From Phenylobacterium immobile (ATCC 35973) (GTDB taxonomy: Bacteria > Pseudomonadota > Alphaproteobacteria > Caulobacterales > Caulobacteraceae): a stretch of DNA of 64,000 nt. Within the stretch, counting starts at the first letter, position 1. Each line of letters opens with the position of its first letter. The translations under genes were made by a program, and so were the position numbers. Positions 40,361 through 50,020 of this stretch are shown here, in pieces. The notes under the pieces are model-generated. The model saw only the letters and a program-made list of their open reading frames with translations. It was not told the origin of the DNA and searched no databases. The stretch spans positions 1,612,001 to 1,676,000 of the forward strand of contig NZ_CVJQ01000001.1 in the NCBI RefSeq assembly GCF_001375595.1, in the 5' to 3' direction.

Positions 40361-41289
40361 ACGTCGAAACGCACCGTCGAGCGGCCGAAGTCGAGGGTGA
40401 CGCAGGAGAACTGGCGCAGCAGGTCCATGCCCAGGATGAGGGCGGGGCGGTCGTCGAGGTCCCACAGTTTGAAGATGTGCATGTTCACGTGGGCCGCCGG
40501 CACATTGCCCAGTTGCAGGCCGCCTAGCCGCAAGAACGGCAGATAGATCATCTGGCCGCGAAAGCTTTCGCCGGCGAGCGTCTCCAGGCCGATCATCTGC
40601 CGGCGCTCGTAGGTGTTGACCTTGGCGTCGACGATAGCGCGCAAGGCGTCGTTGCAGATGGTGATCTCCGAGCCTGAATCGATCATCGCGCTGATGCGGG
40701 TGGGGTTCATATCGGCGTCGACGATCGTCAGCTGGCCATGACGGCGGCGTGCGCCGACGACGATTTGGCCCTCCTTGCTCTGGTCCGTCCGCGACTTGCC
40801 GATCTCCACGGACTTCGACTTGAAATCCAAAGCGAGGCGCTGGCCCTTCAGCCAATCGACGCCAAGGACGCCGCTCTGGTCGCCGCTCCACAGGGGCAGC
40901 GACGGCGCTTTCACCGAGCGTCGGTTGCGGGCGCCGACCTGCAAGCGGTCAATCACGACGCTGGGCCGGAGCTTGGCGCCCACCGCGGTATGCACCCGGG
41001 TCACCGGTCCAGCCTGCAACTGCAGGTCGGCGGCCAGGCGAGTCGAGACGCAGGAGACGTTCGAGCCCGTGTCGATGAGGAAGGGGTAGGGGCCGGCGCC
41101 GTTGATGGTCACCGGCGCGGTCATGTGGTCGTGCTGGTCGAAGGCGACGTCGAGGCGCGTGTCAGGATCAGTCAGAGTGTCCGGCGCCTCGATCTCGGGG
41201 GCGCGGGCGACGGACGGCTGAGCCCAGGCCTTCGTAGCGCCGGCTGACGCCAGTCCCGCCAGGAGCAGCGCGCGCCTTTTCGCGTCCAT
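40357..41289 (-). CDS. Exported protein with two retropepsin-like aspartic protease domains
   Basis: A 310-residue protein with a signal peptide (MDAKRRALLLAG...TKAWA). Two catalytic-type motifs are present: FLIDTGSNVSCVS near residues 70-82 and AMIDSGSEITICN near 200-212, each followed by a hydrophobic ILG-like motif (GVLGVDWL; LILGMDLL). Bacterial retropepsins usually have one such domain and dimerise; here both halves lie in one chain, as in pepsin. A role in envelope proteolysis like Caulobacter PerP is possible, but the target is unknown. Confidence 0.82.
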   Translation of the reverse strand: MDAKRRALLLAGLASAGATKAWAQPSVARAPEIEAPDTLTDPDTRLDVAFDQHDHMTAPVTINGAGPYPFLIDTGSNVSCVSTRLAADLQLQAGPVTRVHTAVGAKLRPSVVIDRLQVGARNRRSVKAPSLPLWSGDQSGVLGVDWLKGQRLALDFKSKSVEIGKSRTDQSKEGQIVVGARRRHGQLTIVDADMNPTRISAMIDSGSEITICNDALRAIVDAKVNTYERRQMIGLETLAGESFRGQMIYLPFLRLGGLQLGNVPAAHVNMHIFKLWDLDDRPALILGMDLLRQFSCVTLDFGRSTVRFDV

Positions 41290-41358
41290 CGTCCGAACCC
41301 TCCCTTATCTTGGCAGGACGATAACATCGATCTTTGAATTGGGTCGTGGAATTGGGTG

Positions 41359-41736
41359 CTAGGCGGCGGGCTCGGACTTACCGTTGTAATTGTCTTCGTA
41401 GGTGATCTGGCCGGCGGCGTTGAACTTCACGATATCGCACCAGGGCGTCACCAGCTTCTGGCCGCTTTCCGGATCGACGGTGTGCATGGTGAAGGTGAAG
41501 ACCACCGTGTCGCCAGCGTCGAAGATCTCGTCGATTTCGGCGCGGGCGGGGTTAGGCGAGGACATGCCCTTGGCGAACATCGCGCGCACGTCGTCGACGC
41601 CAGTGATCGTCGTCCCGCGTGTCCGGTTGATGAAGACGATGTCGGGCGAATAGCCCGCCGTCGCGAGGTCCAGGTCCCGGGCATTGTAGGCGTCAAACAG
41701 ATGGGTGATGGCGGTCTGAACATTCTTTGACGGCAT
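41359..41736 (-). CDS. SnoaL-like (NTF2-fold) protein
   Basis: A 125-residue cone-shaped-fold protein with the pattern HLFDAYNARDLDLATAGYSPD at the start and a closing strand FNAAGQITYEDNYNG. Such proteins include ketosteroid isomerase-like enzymes and polyketide cyclases. No substrate can be inferred. It is divergent from hppA. Confidence 0.75.
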   Translation of the reverse strand: MPSKNVQTAITHLFDAYNARDLDLATAGYSPDIVFINRTRGTTITGVDDVRAMFAKGMSSPNPARAEIDEIFDAGDTVVFTFTMHTVDPESGQKLVTPWCDIVKFNAAGQITYEDNYNGKSEPAA

Positions 41737-41912
41737 GGATGTCGCCTCCGTTGTTTTGCCGCCACCATTCGCCCCTTCCGCGCCATGTTCAAGCCGCCGC
41801 GCCGCAGTTGCGCCCGCGCGGCGATTAGGTCAGGCTCGCCACGCCGCCAAGGGACGCGTCAGTTGTCTCAATGGGGCTGGGAGAAAACGTTCGGGGCGGG
41901 GATTTGTGTCGG

Positions 41913-41931
41913 AGTCCGTGCTTTACGGACT
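41913..41931 (+). promoter_or_regulatory. Hairpin in the hppA leader
   Basis: AGTCCGT-GCTTT-ACGGACT is a perfect 7-bp stem 43 bp before the hppA start, in an otherwise gene-free 238-bp stretch (41737-41974). It has no T-run, so it is more likely a leader structure or an operator than a terminator. Confidence 0.35.
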
Positions 41932-41974
41932 GCTGGCGCGCCGCCGCGGTAACGCATGAAGGGTGCGCCTAAAA

Positions 41975-44110
41975 ATGGATTCCACTTTGTTGCTGGTGAT
42001 TGTCGCCGGCCTGCTGGCGGTGCTGTACGGCGCCGTCCAGGCCGGTGTGTTGCTGAAAGCGTCTCCGGGCAACGCCCGGATGCAGGAAATCGCCGCGGCG
42101 ATTCAGGAAGGGGCTCAGGCCTATCTGAAGCGGCAGTATACGGCGATCGCCCTGGTCGGCGTGGTCGTGCTGATCGCGCTGTTTCTACTGTTGGGCGTCT
42201 ATTCGGCGGTCGGCTTCCTGATCGGTTCGGTCCTGTCCGGCGCTGCGGGCTTCGCAGGCATGTTAATCTCGGTGCGCGCCAATGTCCGCACCGCCCAGGC
42301 CTCGTCCGAGGGCCTCGCCAAGGGGCTCAAAATGGCCTTCACCTCCGGCGCCATCACAGGCCTGCTGGTGGCGGGCTTCGCTCTGGTCGGGGTCGCCGGC
42401 TACTACGCCTACCTGACCGGTCCTGGCGGCTTCGAGCCAGCGGAGCGCCACGTCATCGACGGCCTGGTCAGTCTGGGTTTCGGCGCCTCGCTGATTTCCA
42501 TTTTCGCCCGTCTAGGCGGTGGCATCTTCACCAAGGGCGCTGACGTCGGCGGTGACATGGTCGGAAAGGTCGAGGCCGGCATTCCGGAAGACGACCCGCG
42601 CAACGCGGCGACCATCGCCGACAACGTCGGCGACAACGTGGGTGACTGCGCGGGCATGGCCGCCGACCTGTTCGAGACCTACGCTGTGACCACCGTCGCC
42701 ACCATGGTGCTGGCGGCGATCTTCTTCGGCGGATCGGCCATGCTGGGCCAGATCATGCTGCTGCCGTTGGCGATCTGCGGCGTCTGCATCATCACCTCGA
42801 TCCTTGGCACCTTCGCCGTCCGACTGGGCAAGAAGGGCTCGATCATGGGCGCGCTCTACCAGGGCCTGATCGTCACCGGCGTGCTGTCGGCGATCGCGCT
42901 CTACTTCCTCATTCCGTCACTGGTGACCGAGCCGCTGACGGTAGACGGCAAGACCTTTGATTCCATGGCCCTGTTCTGGTGCGCCATGGCGGGCCTGGTC
43001 ATCACCGCCCTGATCGTGATGATCACCGAGTACTACACCGGCACCAACTTCCGCCCGGTGAAGTCGGTGGCCCAGGCCTCGGTCTCGGGCCACGGCACCA
43101 ATGTGATCCAAGGCCTGGCGATGTCGCTGGAGTCGTGCGCGGCCCCGGCGATCGTCATTATCGTGGGCATCATCGTCACCTACAACCTTGCGGGGCTGTT
43201 CGGCATCGCCATCGCCACGACGGCGATGCTGTCGCTGGCGGGCTTCGTGGTCGCGCTCGACGCCTTCGGTCCGGTCACCGACAACGCCGGCGGAATCGCC
43301 GAGATGGCCGGTCTGCCGCCGGAGGTCCGCGTGACGACAGACGCTCTCGATGCGGTCGGCAACACCACGAAAGCCGTGACCAAGGGCTACGCGATCGGTT
43401 CGGCCGGACTAGGCGCCTTGGTCCTCTTCGCCGCCTACACCGAGGATCTGAAGTACTTCGCAGCAAACGCCGCGCCTGGGTCATTCTTCGATGGCCTGGG
43501 GCCGGTCGCTTTCGACCTGTCCAACCCTTATGTGGTCGTGGGCCTGCTGTTCGGCGGCCTGCTGCCGTTCCTGTTCGGCGGGATGTCGATGACCGCCGTG
43601 GGCCGGGCCGCCCAATCGGTCGTTGTCGAAGTGCGCCGCCAGTTCCGCGAAAATCCCGGCATCATGACGGGCGAGGTGAAGCCGGAATACGGTCGCGCCG
43701 TCGATATCCTGACCAAGGCGGCCATCAAGGAGATGATCGTCCCCTCGCTGCTGCCGGTCGTGAGCCCGGTGGTGTTATTCTTCGTCATCAACGCGATCGC
43801 CGGCAAGGTGGACGCCTTCGCCTGCGTCGGCGCCATGCTGATGGGGGTCATCGTCACCGGCCTGTTCGTGGCCATCTCGATGACGTCGGGCGGCGGCGCC
43901 TGGGATAACGCCAAGAAGGTGATCGAAGAAGGTTTCACCGACAGTGACGGCGTGCGGCACGGGAAGGGCTCCGACGCCCACAAGGCCGCGGTGACCGGTG
44001 ACACCGTAGGCGATCCCTACAAGGACACCTCGGGTCCGGCGGTGAACCCGATGATCAAGATCACCAATATCGTCGCCTTGCTGCTGGTGGCGGTGCTGGC
44101 GGCGTCCTGA
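41975..44110 (+). CDS. hppA: K+-insensitive membrane-bound proton-pumping pyrophosphatase
   Basis: A 711-residue integral membrane pyrophosphatase with about 16 membrane helices that pumps H+ with PPi energy. PPi-binding motif [20 protein letters not shown] near 183-202 and [17 protein letters not shown] are intact. The segment [10 protein letters not shown] has Lys at the position that distinguishes K+-independent proton pumps from K+-dependent ones (Ala). ATG 41975 is preferred over GTG 41963. A terminator follows. Confidence 0.96.
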   Translation: MDSTLLLVIVAGLLAVLYGAVQAGVLLKASPGNARMQEIAAAIQEGAQAYLKRQYTAIALVGVVVLIALFLLLGVYSAVGFLIGSVLSGAAGFAGMLISVRANVRTAQASSEGLAKGLKMAFTSGAITGLLVAGFALVGVAGYYAYLTGPGGFEPAERHVIDGLVSLGFGASLISIFARLGGGIFTKGADVGGDMVGKVEAGIPEDDPRNAATIADNVGDNVGDCAGMAADLFETYAVTTVATMVLAAIFFGGSAMLGQIMLLPLAICGVCIITSILGTFAVRLGKKGSIMGALYQGLIVTGVLSAIALYFLIPSLVTEPLTVDGKTFDSMALFWCAMAGLVITALIVMITEYYTGTNFRPVKSVAQASVSGHGTNVIQGLAMSLESCAAPAIVIIVGIIVTYNLAGLFGIAIATTAMLSLAGFVVALDAFGPVTDNAGGIAEMAGLPPEVRVTTDALDAVGNTTKAVTKGYAIGSAGLGALVLFAAYTEDLKYFAANAAPGSFFDGLGPVAFDLSNPYVVVGLLFGGLLPFLFGGMSMTAVGRAAQSVVVEVRRQFRENPGIMTGEVKPEYGRAVDILTKAAIKEMIVPSLLPVVSPVVLFFVINAIAGKVDAFACVGAMLMGVIVTGLFVAISMTSGGGAWDNAKKVIEEGFTDSDGVRHGKGSDAHKAAVTGDTVGDPYKDTSGPAVNPMIKITNIVALLLVAVLAAS

Positions 44111-44131
44111 TCGCCCCATTGATCTGAACGG

Positions 44132-44164
44132 GCCCCCGGGGAGCGATCCCGGGGGGCTTTTCTT
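44132..44164 (+). terminator. Terminator after hppA
   Basis: GCCCCCGGG pairs with CCCGGGGGGC (one bulged G), followed by TTTTCTTT. It separates hppA from the convergent flavin oxidoreductase. Confidence 0.85.
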
Positions 44165-44170
44165 TGCGCG

Positions 44171-45262
44171 TCAGGACAGGGTGGACATCGCCGCGCGCTC
44201 AAAGGTCATCAGATCTTCCGTGCGGCCGTCGCGCACCTTGGCGACCCATTGCGGATCTTGCAGGATTGCACGGCCCACGGCGACAAGGTCGAAGTCGCCG
44301 CGCTCCAGGCGGCGCGTCAGTTCGTCCAGAGACACCGGCGCGGACCCCTCGCCGGCGAAGGCGCCGAAGAAATCCCCCGACAAGCCGACTGACCCAACGG
44401 TGATGGTCGTGGCGCCCGTCAGCTTCTTCGCCCAGCCCGCGAAGTTGAGGTCAGAGCCTTCGAACTCAGGTTCCCAGAAGCGGCGCTGCGAGCAGTGCAG
44501 GACGTCGGCGCCGGCCTCGACCAGCGGCTTCAGCCAGGCCTCCATTTCAGCAGGCGTCTCGGCGATGCGCGCGGCATAGTCCTGTTGCTTCCACTGGGAC
44601 AGCCGAATGATCACTGGGAAGTCAGGGCCGACAGCGGCGCGAACGGCGCCGATCACTTCGGCCGCGAAGCGAGTGCGGCCGGCCATATCCCCCCCGAAGG
44701 CGTCGGCGCGGCTGTTCAGGCCTGACCAAAAGAACTGATCGATCAGGTAGCCGTGAGCGCCATGCAGTTCGACCGAGTCGAAGCCTAGGCGCTTGGCGTC
44801 AGCCGCGGCGGACCCGAACGCCGCGACGGTGTCGAAGATCGCCGCATCGCTCATCGGCGCGCCATGGATCTCATCGCCTTTGAGCCGGCCGGAGGGGCTT
44901 TCGACACTCTCCTGGGGAATGCCGTCAGCGCCATGCGCGGTCGAGCCCACGTGCCAGAGTTGCGGGGCCATGCGACCGCCCTTGGCGTGGACCGCGTCAA
45001 TGACCCGCTTCCATCCGGACAGCTCGGTGTCTCCGTGGAAACGCGGCACGTCCTTGTTTCCGAGCGAGGCGGGGCGGGCGATCCCCGTGCCCTCGGAGAT
45101 GATCAGGCCGACATCGGCGGCGCGGCGGGCGTAGTAGCTGGCGACTTCTTCGGTCGGGAAGCCGCCCGGAGATTTGGCGCGCGTCATGGGGGCCATGACG
45201 ATGCGGTTGGGCAGGGTGAGGCCGTTGATGGCGTAGGGCGTGAAAAGGGCGGCGACGGGCAA
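44171..45262 (-). CDS. Old yellow enzyme family NADH:flavin oxidoreductase
   Basis: A 363-residue FMN enzyme with a TIM barrel. Visible motifs are LPNRIVMAPMTRAKS at the start, LWHVGSTAHG, the substrate-binding ELHGAHGYLIDQFF, and FDLVAVGRAILQDP for phosphate binding. It reduces activated alkenes or electrophiles; the natural substrate is unknown. The 150-bp gap to bamE holds no gene. Confidence 0.92.
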   Translation of the reverse strand: MPVAALFTPYAINGLTLPNRIVMAPMTRAKSPGGFPTEEVASYYARRAADVGLIISEGTGIARPASLGNKDVPRFHGDTELSGWKRVIDAVHAKGGRMAPQLWHVGSTAHGADGIPQESVESPSGRLKGDEIHGAPMSDAAIFDTVAAFGSAAADAKRLGFDSVELHGAHGYLIDQFFWSGLNSRADAFGGDMAGRTRFAAEVIGAVRAAVGPDFPVIIRLSQWKQQDYAARIAETPAEMEAWLKPLVEAGADVLHCSQRRFWEPEFEGSDLNFAGWAKKLTGATTITVGSVGLSGDFFGAFAGEGSAPVSLDELTRRLERGDFDLVAVGRAILQDPQWVAKVRDGRTEDLMTFERAAMSTLS

Positions 45263-45412
45263 GGCGATCTCCGGTGTGCCCCGCGAACTGCGCAGAGGCG
45301 TTCCGGCAGATGGGGAAGGGCGCCTCAGTCGCGCAAGGCTTGGCTGTGGCGCAATCGCCCCAGCGCCGACAATTTACGCGCTTGCCGGAGAAGGATTAAC
45401 AGAAGCGTCGGA

Positions 45413-45904
45413 TTAGCGGCGGTCGCCCGGGCGGCTGCCAGGCACGCCGGAATCCTGCGGGTTGTTGGGCAGCATGCCCGTCGCGCCGACGTTGCCGAGG
45501 ATCTGCTCGAGGATCGTCAGTTCACGGCCACGGGTCGGGGTTTCGCGCCCGTTGAAGGCGACGACCTTGCCGTCCTTCAAGGTGTAGTTGTTCACCGCCA
45601 TGACCTGTTCGGTCTCCTTGTTGAAGGAGACAAGGGTGACGTTGCGCTCGACAACACGCGGGCGGCGGAAGGCGACGCGGTGCTTCACCTGGCTCATGTA
45701 GAACCAGACGTTCGGATCAAAGGTCGAGGCGCCGGATGGGGAACCCAGCTTGCCGCGCACCGTCGACTTGGTGTCGACGCCGACCTTGATGTCCTTAGGG
45801 TCGGATTCGATGGCCTGGAAGCCGTTGTGCGACGCGATGGGCGCGCAGGCCGCGCTGCCCAAGATTGCGGCGGCGGCGACGATGGTGAGAGCGCGGCGAA
45901 ACAT
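45413..45904 (-). CDS. bamE: Outer membrane assembly lipoprotein BamE
   Basis: A 163-residue lipoprotein of the BAM complex. The signal ends in a lipobox-like GSAAC near residues 16-20. The SmpA/OmlA domain covers KVGVDTKSTVRGKLGSPS and FDPNVWFYMS. It is divergent from the cytochrome bc1 chaperone gene, an arrangement common in alphaproteobacteria. Confidence 0.9.
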   Translation of the reverse strand: MFRRALTIVAAAAILGSAACAPIASHNGFQAIESDPKDIKVGVDTKSTVRGKLGSPSGASTFDPNVWFYMSQVKHRVAFRRPRVVERNVTLVSFNKETEQVMAVNNYTLKDGKVVAFNGRETPTRGRELTILEQILGNVGATGMLPNNPQDSGVPGSRPGDRR

Positions 45905-46027
45905 CTGTCGTCGAGACCTGTTGTTGTAGGAGCCATGCTATGGGCGCCGGAGGCTTTGACCTATCGCCGTGCGCCCCTTAGTTCAATGCCCGCTTACCCG
46001 CCGGTTCTGGCGAAATCGAGGCCGCCG

Positions 46028-46555
46028 ATGATCTTCGACCGACTGTTTCGCCCCCGTGGCGCCGTCCGGGCGGGCCGGGCGCTCTATTCGGCGGCGGTCG
46101 ACCAGGCGCGGACGCCGGCGCTTTATCAGGACCTGGCCACGCCGGACACCGCTGAAGGCCGCTTCGAGATCTACAGCCTGCATGTCGTGCTTCTTCTGGA
46201 TCGCCTACGCGGGCATGGCCCCGCGGCCAGCGACGTTTCGCAGACTCTGTTCGACACCTATGTGACCTCGTTGGACCACGCTTTGCGCGAGATGGGTGTC
46301 GGAGACCTGTCGGTGGGCAAGAAGATGCGTAAACTGGGCGAAGCCTTTTTCGGGCGCGCCAAATCCTATGAGGCCGCGTTTGCGGCTTTCCCGCAGACGA
46401 CGGAGCTCAGCGACCTGGTCGCACGGACAATCTACGCCGAGGCTGGCGCACCGACTGAACCGATGGTCGCCTATATCCGCAAGCAACGCGACGGCCTGGC
46501 CATCCAGCCCTTGGAAGGCCTGCTGGCGGGCGAGGATTCGTGGGTGAAGCCTTGA
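46028..46555 (+). CDS. Ubiquinol-cytochrome c chaperone family protein
   Basis: A 175-residue homolog of Cbp3/UQCC1, which assists cytochrome b assembly in complex III. Key segments are FEIYSLHVVLLLDRLRG, FDTYVTSLDHALREMGVGDL and VGKKMRKLGEAFFGR. ATG 46028 gives family length; the frame is open far upstream, antisense to other genes. Its stop overlaps the yceD start. Confidence 0.9.
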   Translation: MIFDRLFRPRGAVRAGRALYSAAVDQARTPALYQDLATPDTAEGRFEIYSLHVVLLLDRLRGHGPAASDVSQTLFDTYVTSLDHALREMGVGDLSVGKKMRKLGEAFFGRAKSYEAAFAAFPQTTELSDLVARTIYAEAGAPTEPMVAYIRKQRDGLAIQPLEGLLAGEDSWVKP

Positions 46556-46959
46556 GCATTCGTTTGCACGAGATCGCCCGCGGCCCGGTCACGGTTGAGT
46601 ACGCGCCGGACGAGGGGGCGCGCAAGGCGATTGCGGCCGAGTTGGCGGTCGTCTCCGTTAAGGCCCTGCAAGCCAAGGTGGTCGTCCGTGCATGGCTGGA
46701 CGGCGCCGAGTTGAGCGGCGAGATCGACGCGATCGTCGAACAGACCTGCAGTGTCAGCCTCGACGAATTCGACGAACCGATCCGCACTCAGTTTTCAATC
46801 CGTGTCGTTCCCGCCGGCAGCCCGCACGCGCCATTGCCGGAAACCAGCGAGATCGAGCTCGACGCAGAAGCGGATGATCCGCCGGACGTGCTGGATAACG
46901 ATGTCATCGACGTCGAGGCCTACGTCCTGGAACATCTCGCGCTGGAACTGGATCCTTAA
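46552..46959 (+). CDS. yceD: YceD/DUF177 family protein, shortened by an in-frame stop
   Basis: A 135-residue protein starting at TTG 46552 (SIRLHEIARGPV; GTG 46540 is an alternative). YceD proteins have a role near 23S rRNA and lie before rpmF/plsX. The conserved acidic core EQTCSVSLDEFDEPI is present. The frame ends at TAA 46957, but reading on in the same frame gives PRKPGVEFDYAPPAEETSPF and FAALKALKNPPE up to TGA 47053, the tail expected of the family (LDP-Y-PRKPG). A single base change or sequencing error at 46959 therefore cuts about 32 residues. Confidence 0.85.
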   Translation: MSIRLHEIARGPVTVEYAPDEGARKAIAAELAVVSVKALQAKVVVRAWLDGAELSGEIDAIVEQTCSVSLDEFDEPIRTQFSIRVVPAGSPHAPLPETSEIELDAEADDPPDVLDNDVIDVEAYVLEHLALELDP

Positions 46960-47169
46960 CCCCGCAAACCCGGCGTCGAGTTCGACTATGCGCCACCCGC
47001 CGAGGAAACTTCGCCGTTCGCGGCCCTGAAAGCGCTCAAGAACCCTCCGGAATGACGCCCGAGGCGTTTGCATCGCGGGGAAGAGGGGCGGTATCCTGAA
47101 CGTGGCGATTCAAGTGGCCGTCGCTTCTGGTCGGCGCAGGCCGCCGGCGCGGCCGAAGGACGAAGTCAT

Positions 47170-48237
47170 TTGACGAAACCTCTGGTGATTTCCATCGACG
47201 CCATGGGCGGCGACAACGGCCTATCGGCGGTGGCGCCGGCCGTCGTTCTGGCCGCGAGTCGCACGCCGGAGTCGGTGCGGTTCCTGCTTCACGGCGACGC
47301 CGCGGCCATCGAGGCTGAGTTCGTGCGGCACAAGGCGGCGCGGGCTCGCTGCGAAGTGCGTCATGCCGATCGCGTGGTCGGCATGGACGAGAAGCCGGCC
47401 CAGGCCATGCGCCGAAGCAAGGGCACCTCCATGTGGAACGCGGTGGAGGCGCTGCGTTCCGGCGAGGCGTCAGCGGCGGTCTCGGCCGGCAACACTGGCG
47501 CCTTGATGGCCATCTCCAAGCTGATCCTGCGAATGAGCGCAGACCTCGAGCGTCCCGCGCTGGTCGCCAGCCTGCCTGGACCCACCGGCATGACGACCTT
47601 CCTGGATGTCGGCGCAAACGTTGACTGCGACGCCCAGCGCCTGGTGGAGTTCGCGATCATGGGCGAGGCGTTCCACCGCGCCGCCCACGGAACCGCCAAA
47701 CCGACGGTGGGTCTGCTGAACGTGGGTTCCGAGGACATGAAGGGCCACGAGGAGGTCCGCGAGGCCCATCGCATCCTGAAGGACGGCGGCATCGACCTCG
47801 ACTATCGCGGCTTCGTTGAGGGTGATGACCTGACCCACAGCACTGTCGACGTCATCGTCACGGACGGCTTCACCGGCAATGTCGCCCTGAAGGCGATGGA
47901 GGGCGCAGCCAAGTTTGTCGGCGCCGAACTGCGCGCGGCGCTGACCGCCGATATGGTCTCCACCGCCGGCGCTCTTTTGGCCCGTAAAGCGCTGAAGCGG
48001 TTCCGGGCGCGGATGAACCCACCCCCGGCGGCGCCCTTGCTTGGCCTGAACGGCATCGTCGTGAAGTGCCACGGCGGCGCGGACGCCGAAGATCTTGCCG
48101 ACGCTATCAAGGTCGCGGCGAGCCTGGCCGACAGCGACTTTTCTGAAGAGATCAAGCGCACCATGACGCGCCTTCCAGCAGGTCTGGCGCCGCTTGCGCC
48201 TCGACCGGCTGTGATGACCAGCGAGGGTGAGGCTTGA
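47170..48237 (+). CDS. plsX: Phosphate acyltransferase PlsX
   Basis: A 355-residue acyltransferase making acyl-phosphate from acyl-ACP for phospholipid synthesis. Motifs: ISIDAMGGDNGLSAVAP, SAGNTGALMA, LLNVGSEDMKGHE and VTDGFTGNVALK. TTG 47170 (LTKPLVISIDAMGG) is the likely start; the open frame upstream lacks homology. Its stop overlaps the fabH start (TTGA). Confidence 0.95.
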   Translation: MTKPLVISIDAMGGDNGLSAVAPAVVLAASRTPESVRFLLHGDAAAIEAEFVRHKAARARCEVRHADRVVGMDEKPAQAMRRSKGTSMWNAVEALRSGEASAAVSAGNTGALMAISKLILRMSADLERPALVASLPGPTGMTTFLDVGANVDCDAQRLVEFAIMGEAFHRAAHGTAKPTVGLLNVGSEDMKGHEEVREAHRILKDGGIDLDYRGFVEGDDLTHSTVDVIVTDGFTGNVALKAMEGAAKFVGAELRAALTADMVSTAGALLARKALKRFRARMNPPPAAPLLGLNGIVVKCHGGADAEDLADAIKVAASLADSDFSEEIKRTMTRLPAGLAPLAPRPAVMTSEGEA

Positions 48238-49211
48238 GCGTGTTGCGTAGCGTAGTTACGGGCGTTGGCGGTTATCTGCCCGATGAGGTGGTCACCAACG
48301 CCGACCTGACCAAGGTTGTCGACACCTCCGACGAATGGATCCGTGAGCGCACGGGGATCCGCCAGCGCCGCCGGGCTGCCCCAGAGCAGGCCGTGTCCGA
48401 CCTTGCCGTCGAGGCGGCGCGCAAGGCTCTGGCGGCGGCGGGGCGCGAGCCTTCCGACGTTGACCTGATCATTGTCGCGACGACCACGCCGGACCTGACC
48501 TTCCCCGCAACGGCGGTGATCGTCCAGCGCAAGCTTGGCTGCCCCGTCGGCGTCGCCTTCGACGTCCAGGCGGTGTGCTCCGGATTCGTCTACGCCCTGT
48601 CGACCGCCGATGGATTTGTTGCACGTGGCCGGGCCAAGTGCGCGCTGGTGATCGGCGCCGAGATCATGACACGCCTGATGGACTGGACTGACCGTTCGAC
48701 CTGCGTCCTGTTCGGTGACGGCGCCGGCGCCGTGGTGGTCGAGCCGGGGGAGGGACGCGGCGACACGACCGATCAGGGATTGCTGGGCTTCGCCTTACGC
48801 GCCGACGGCAGTAAGCAGGATCTGCTCTACGTCGATGGGGGCGTTTCAACGACCGGCCAGGTCGGCAAGCTGCGCATGCAGGGCAACCAGGTGTTCCGCC
48901 ACGCCGTGGTGAACATCGCCGAGGCGATCACCGCAGCGGCGGCCGACGCTGGCGTGTTGGTGGAGGAGGTGGACTGGTTCATTCCCCATCAGGCCAACCT
49001 GCGCATTCTGGACGGGGTCGCCAAACGCCTCGGCATCGATGAGAAAAAGGTCGTGGTCACGGTCGGCGAGCACGCCAATACCTCGGCGGCCTCCATTCCT
49101 CTGGCCATGGCCCAGGCCGTGAATGATGGGCGCATCCAACGCGGTCAGATGCTGTTGCTTGAGGCCATGGGCGGCGGGCTCACATGGGGCGCCTGCGTTC
49201 TTCGCTATTGA
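48234..49211 (+). CDS. fabH: Beta-ketoacyl-ACP synthase III
   Basis: A 325-residue initiating condensing enzyme of fatty acid synthesis. The triad is visible as Cys in VQAVCSGFVYAL, His in IPHQANLRI and Asn in GEHANTSAASIPLA. It starts with TTG 48234, overlapping plsX. The cluster plsX-fabH-ihfA-merR is conserved in alphaproteobacteria. Confidence 0.96.
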   Translation: MSVLRSVVTGVGGYLPDEVVTNADLTKVVDTSDEWIRERTGIRQRRRAAPEQAVSDLAVEAARKALAAAGREPSDVDLIIVATTTPDLTFPATAVIVQRKLGCPVGVAFDVQAVCSGFVYALSTADGFVARGRAKCALVIGAEIMTRLMDWTDRSTCVLFGDGAGAVVVEPGEGRGDTTDQGLLGFALRADGSKQDLLYVDGGVSTTGQVGKLRMQGNQVFRHAVVNIAEAITAAAADAGVLVEEVDWFIPHQANLRILDGVAKRLGIDEKKVVVTVGEHANTSAASIPLAMAQAVNDGRIQRGQMLLLEAMGGGLTWGACVLRY

Positions 49212-49306
49212 TCCTCTGGCCTTCGCCAAAGCCTTGAAGTCTTTGACGCGGCGAAACAATCAGGGCACGGTTCGGTCTTCGGGGTTCAGCGGGGGAGCGG
49301 CTGGCG

Positions 49307-49618
49307 ATGAAGGGCGCGACAGTGACGCGAGCGGATCTTTGCGAAGCGGTCCACGAAGAAGTGGGACTGACGCGCCAGGATTGCGGGGAACTGGTCGAGC
49401 GTGTGCTCGAGCTGATGGCTGCCGCCTTGGAGAACGGCGAGCAGGTCAAGCTGTCTGGCTTCGGCGTCTTCCAGGTGCGCGCGAAGAACGCCCGCATGGG
49501 TCGCAATCCGAAGACCGGCGAGCCGGCCGCGATCGAGCCGCGTCGGGTGATCGGTTTCCGCGCCTCTCAGGTCATGAAGGCCCGCGTCGACCGCGCGCTC
49601 TCGGATTCGACAGGCTGA
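49307..49618 (+). CDS. ihfA: Integration host factor subunit alpha
   Basis: A 103-residue DNA-bending protein. The HU/IHF signature KLSGFGVFQVRAKNARMGRNPKTGE lies at about 46-70, with the arm Pro in EPAAIEP. It acts with IhfB in chromosome architecture and in integrase-mediated recombination. ATG 49307 follows a 95-bp gap after fabH. Confidence 0.95.
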   Translation: MKGATVTRADLCEAVHEEVGLTRQDCGELVERVLELMAAALENGEQVKLSGFGVFQVRAKNARMGRNPKTGEPAAIEPRRVIGFRASQVMKARVDRALSDSTG

Positions 49619-49644
49619 GCTGCGCCATGAGGACGCCCTGAGCG

Positions 49645-50019
49645 GTGGCGAAAGGTCCTGAGGCCTTTCGAACGATCTCGGAAGCGGCTGACGAGCTGAA
49701 CGTGCCGCAACACGTCCTGCGGTTCTGGGAAACAAAGTTCACCTTCATACGCCCGATGAAACGGGCCGGCGGCCGCAGGTTCTATCGCCCACAGGATATC
49801 GCCGTGATCGCCGGCGTTCGGCGGCTGCTGCACGACGAGGGTTGGAGCATCAAGGCCGTGCAAGCCGTGCACAAGGAGAGCGGCGTTGCGCGTCTCGTCG
49901 AGGCCGGCAGGGCCACAAAGGTCGATCAGCCGACGCCTGGCGCGTCAAACGCCCTGCAAGAACGCCTTCAAGAGCTTCAGGCCGCCAAGGCCCGCCTGGA
50001 CGCCCTTTTGAAGCCCTGA
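49645..50019 (+). CDS. MerR family transcriptional regulator
   Basis: A 124-residue regulator with an N-terminal winged HTH ([42 protein letters not shown]) and a short C-terminal coiled coil, but no metal-binding cysteines. It starts with GTG 49645. Its place after ihfA is conserved; its targets are unknown. Confidence 0.9.
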   Translation: MAKGPEAFRTISEAADELNVPQHVLRFWETKFTFIRPMKRAGGRRFYRPQDIAVIAGVRRLLHDEGWSIKAVQAVHKESGVARLVEAGRATKVDQPTPGASNALQERLQELQAAKARLDALLKP

Positions 50020-50020
50020 C

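Noticed and set aside
42979-43908. 309-codon Arg/His-rich plus-strand frame inside hppA
   Set aside because: Out-of-frame shadow; composition is typical of GC-rich frame artefacts.
44864-46027. Long open frame upstream of the cytochrome bc1 chaperone
   Set aside because: It is antisense to the flavin oxidoreductase and bamE; homology starts only at ATG 46028.
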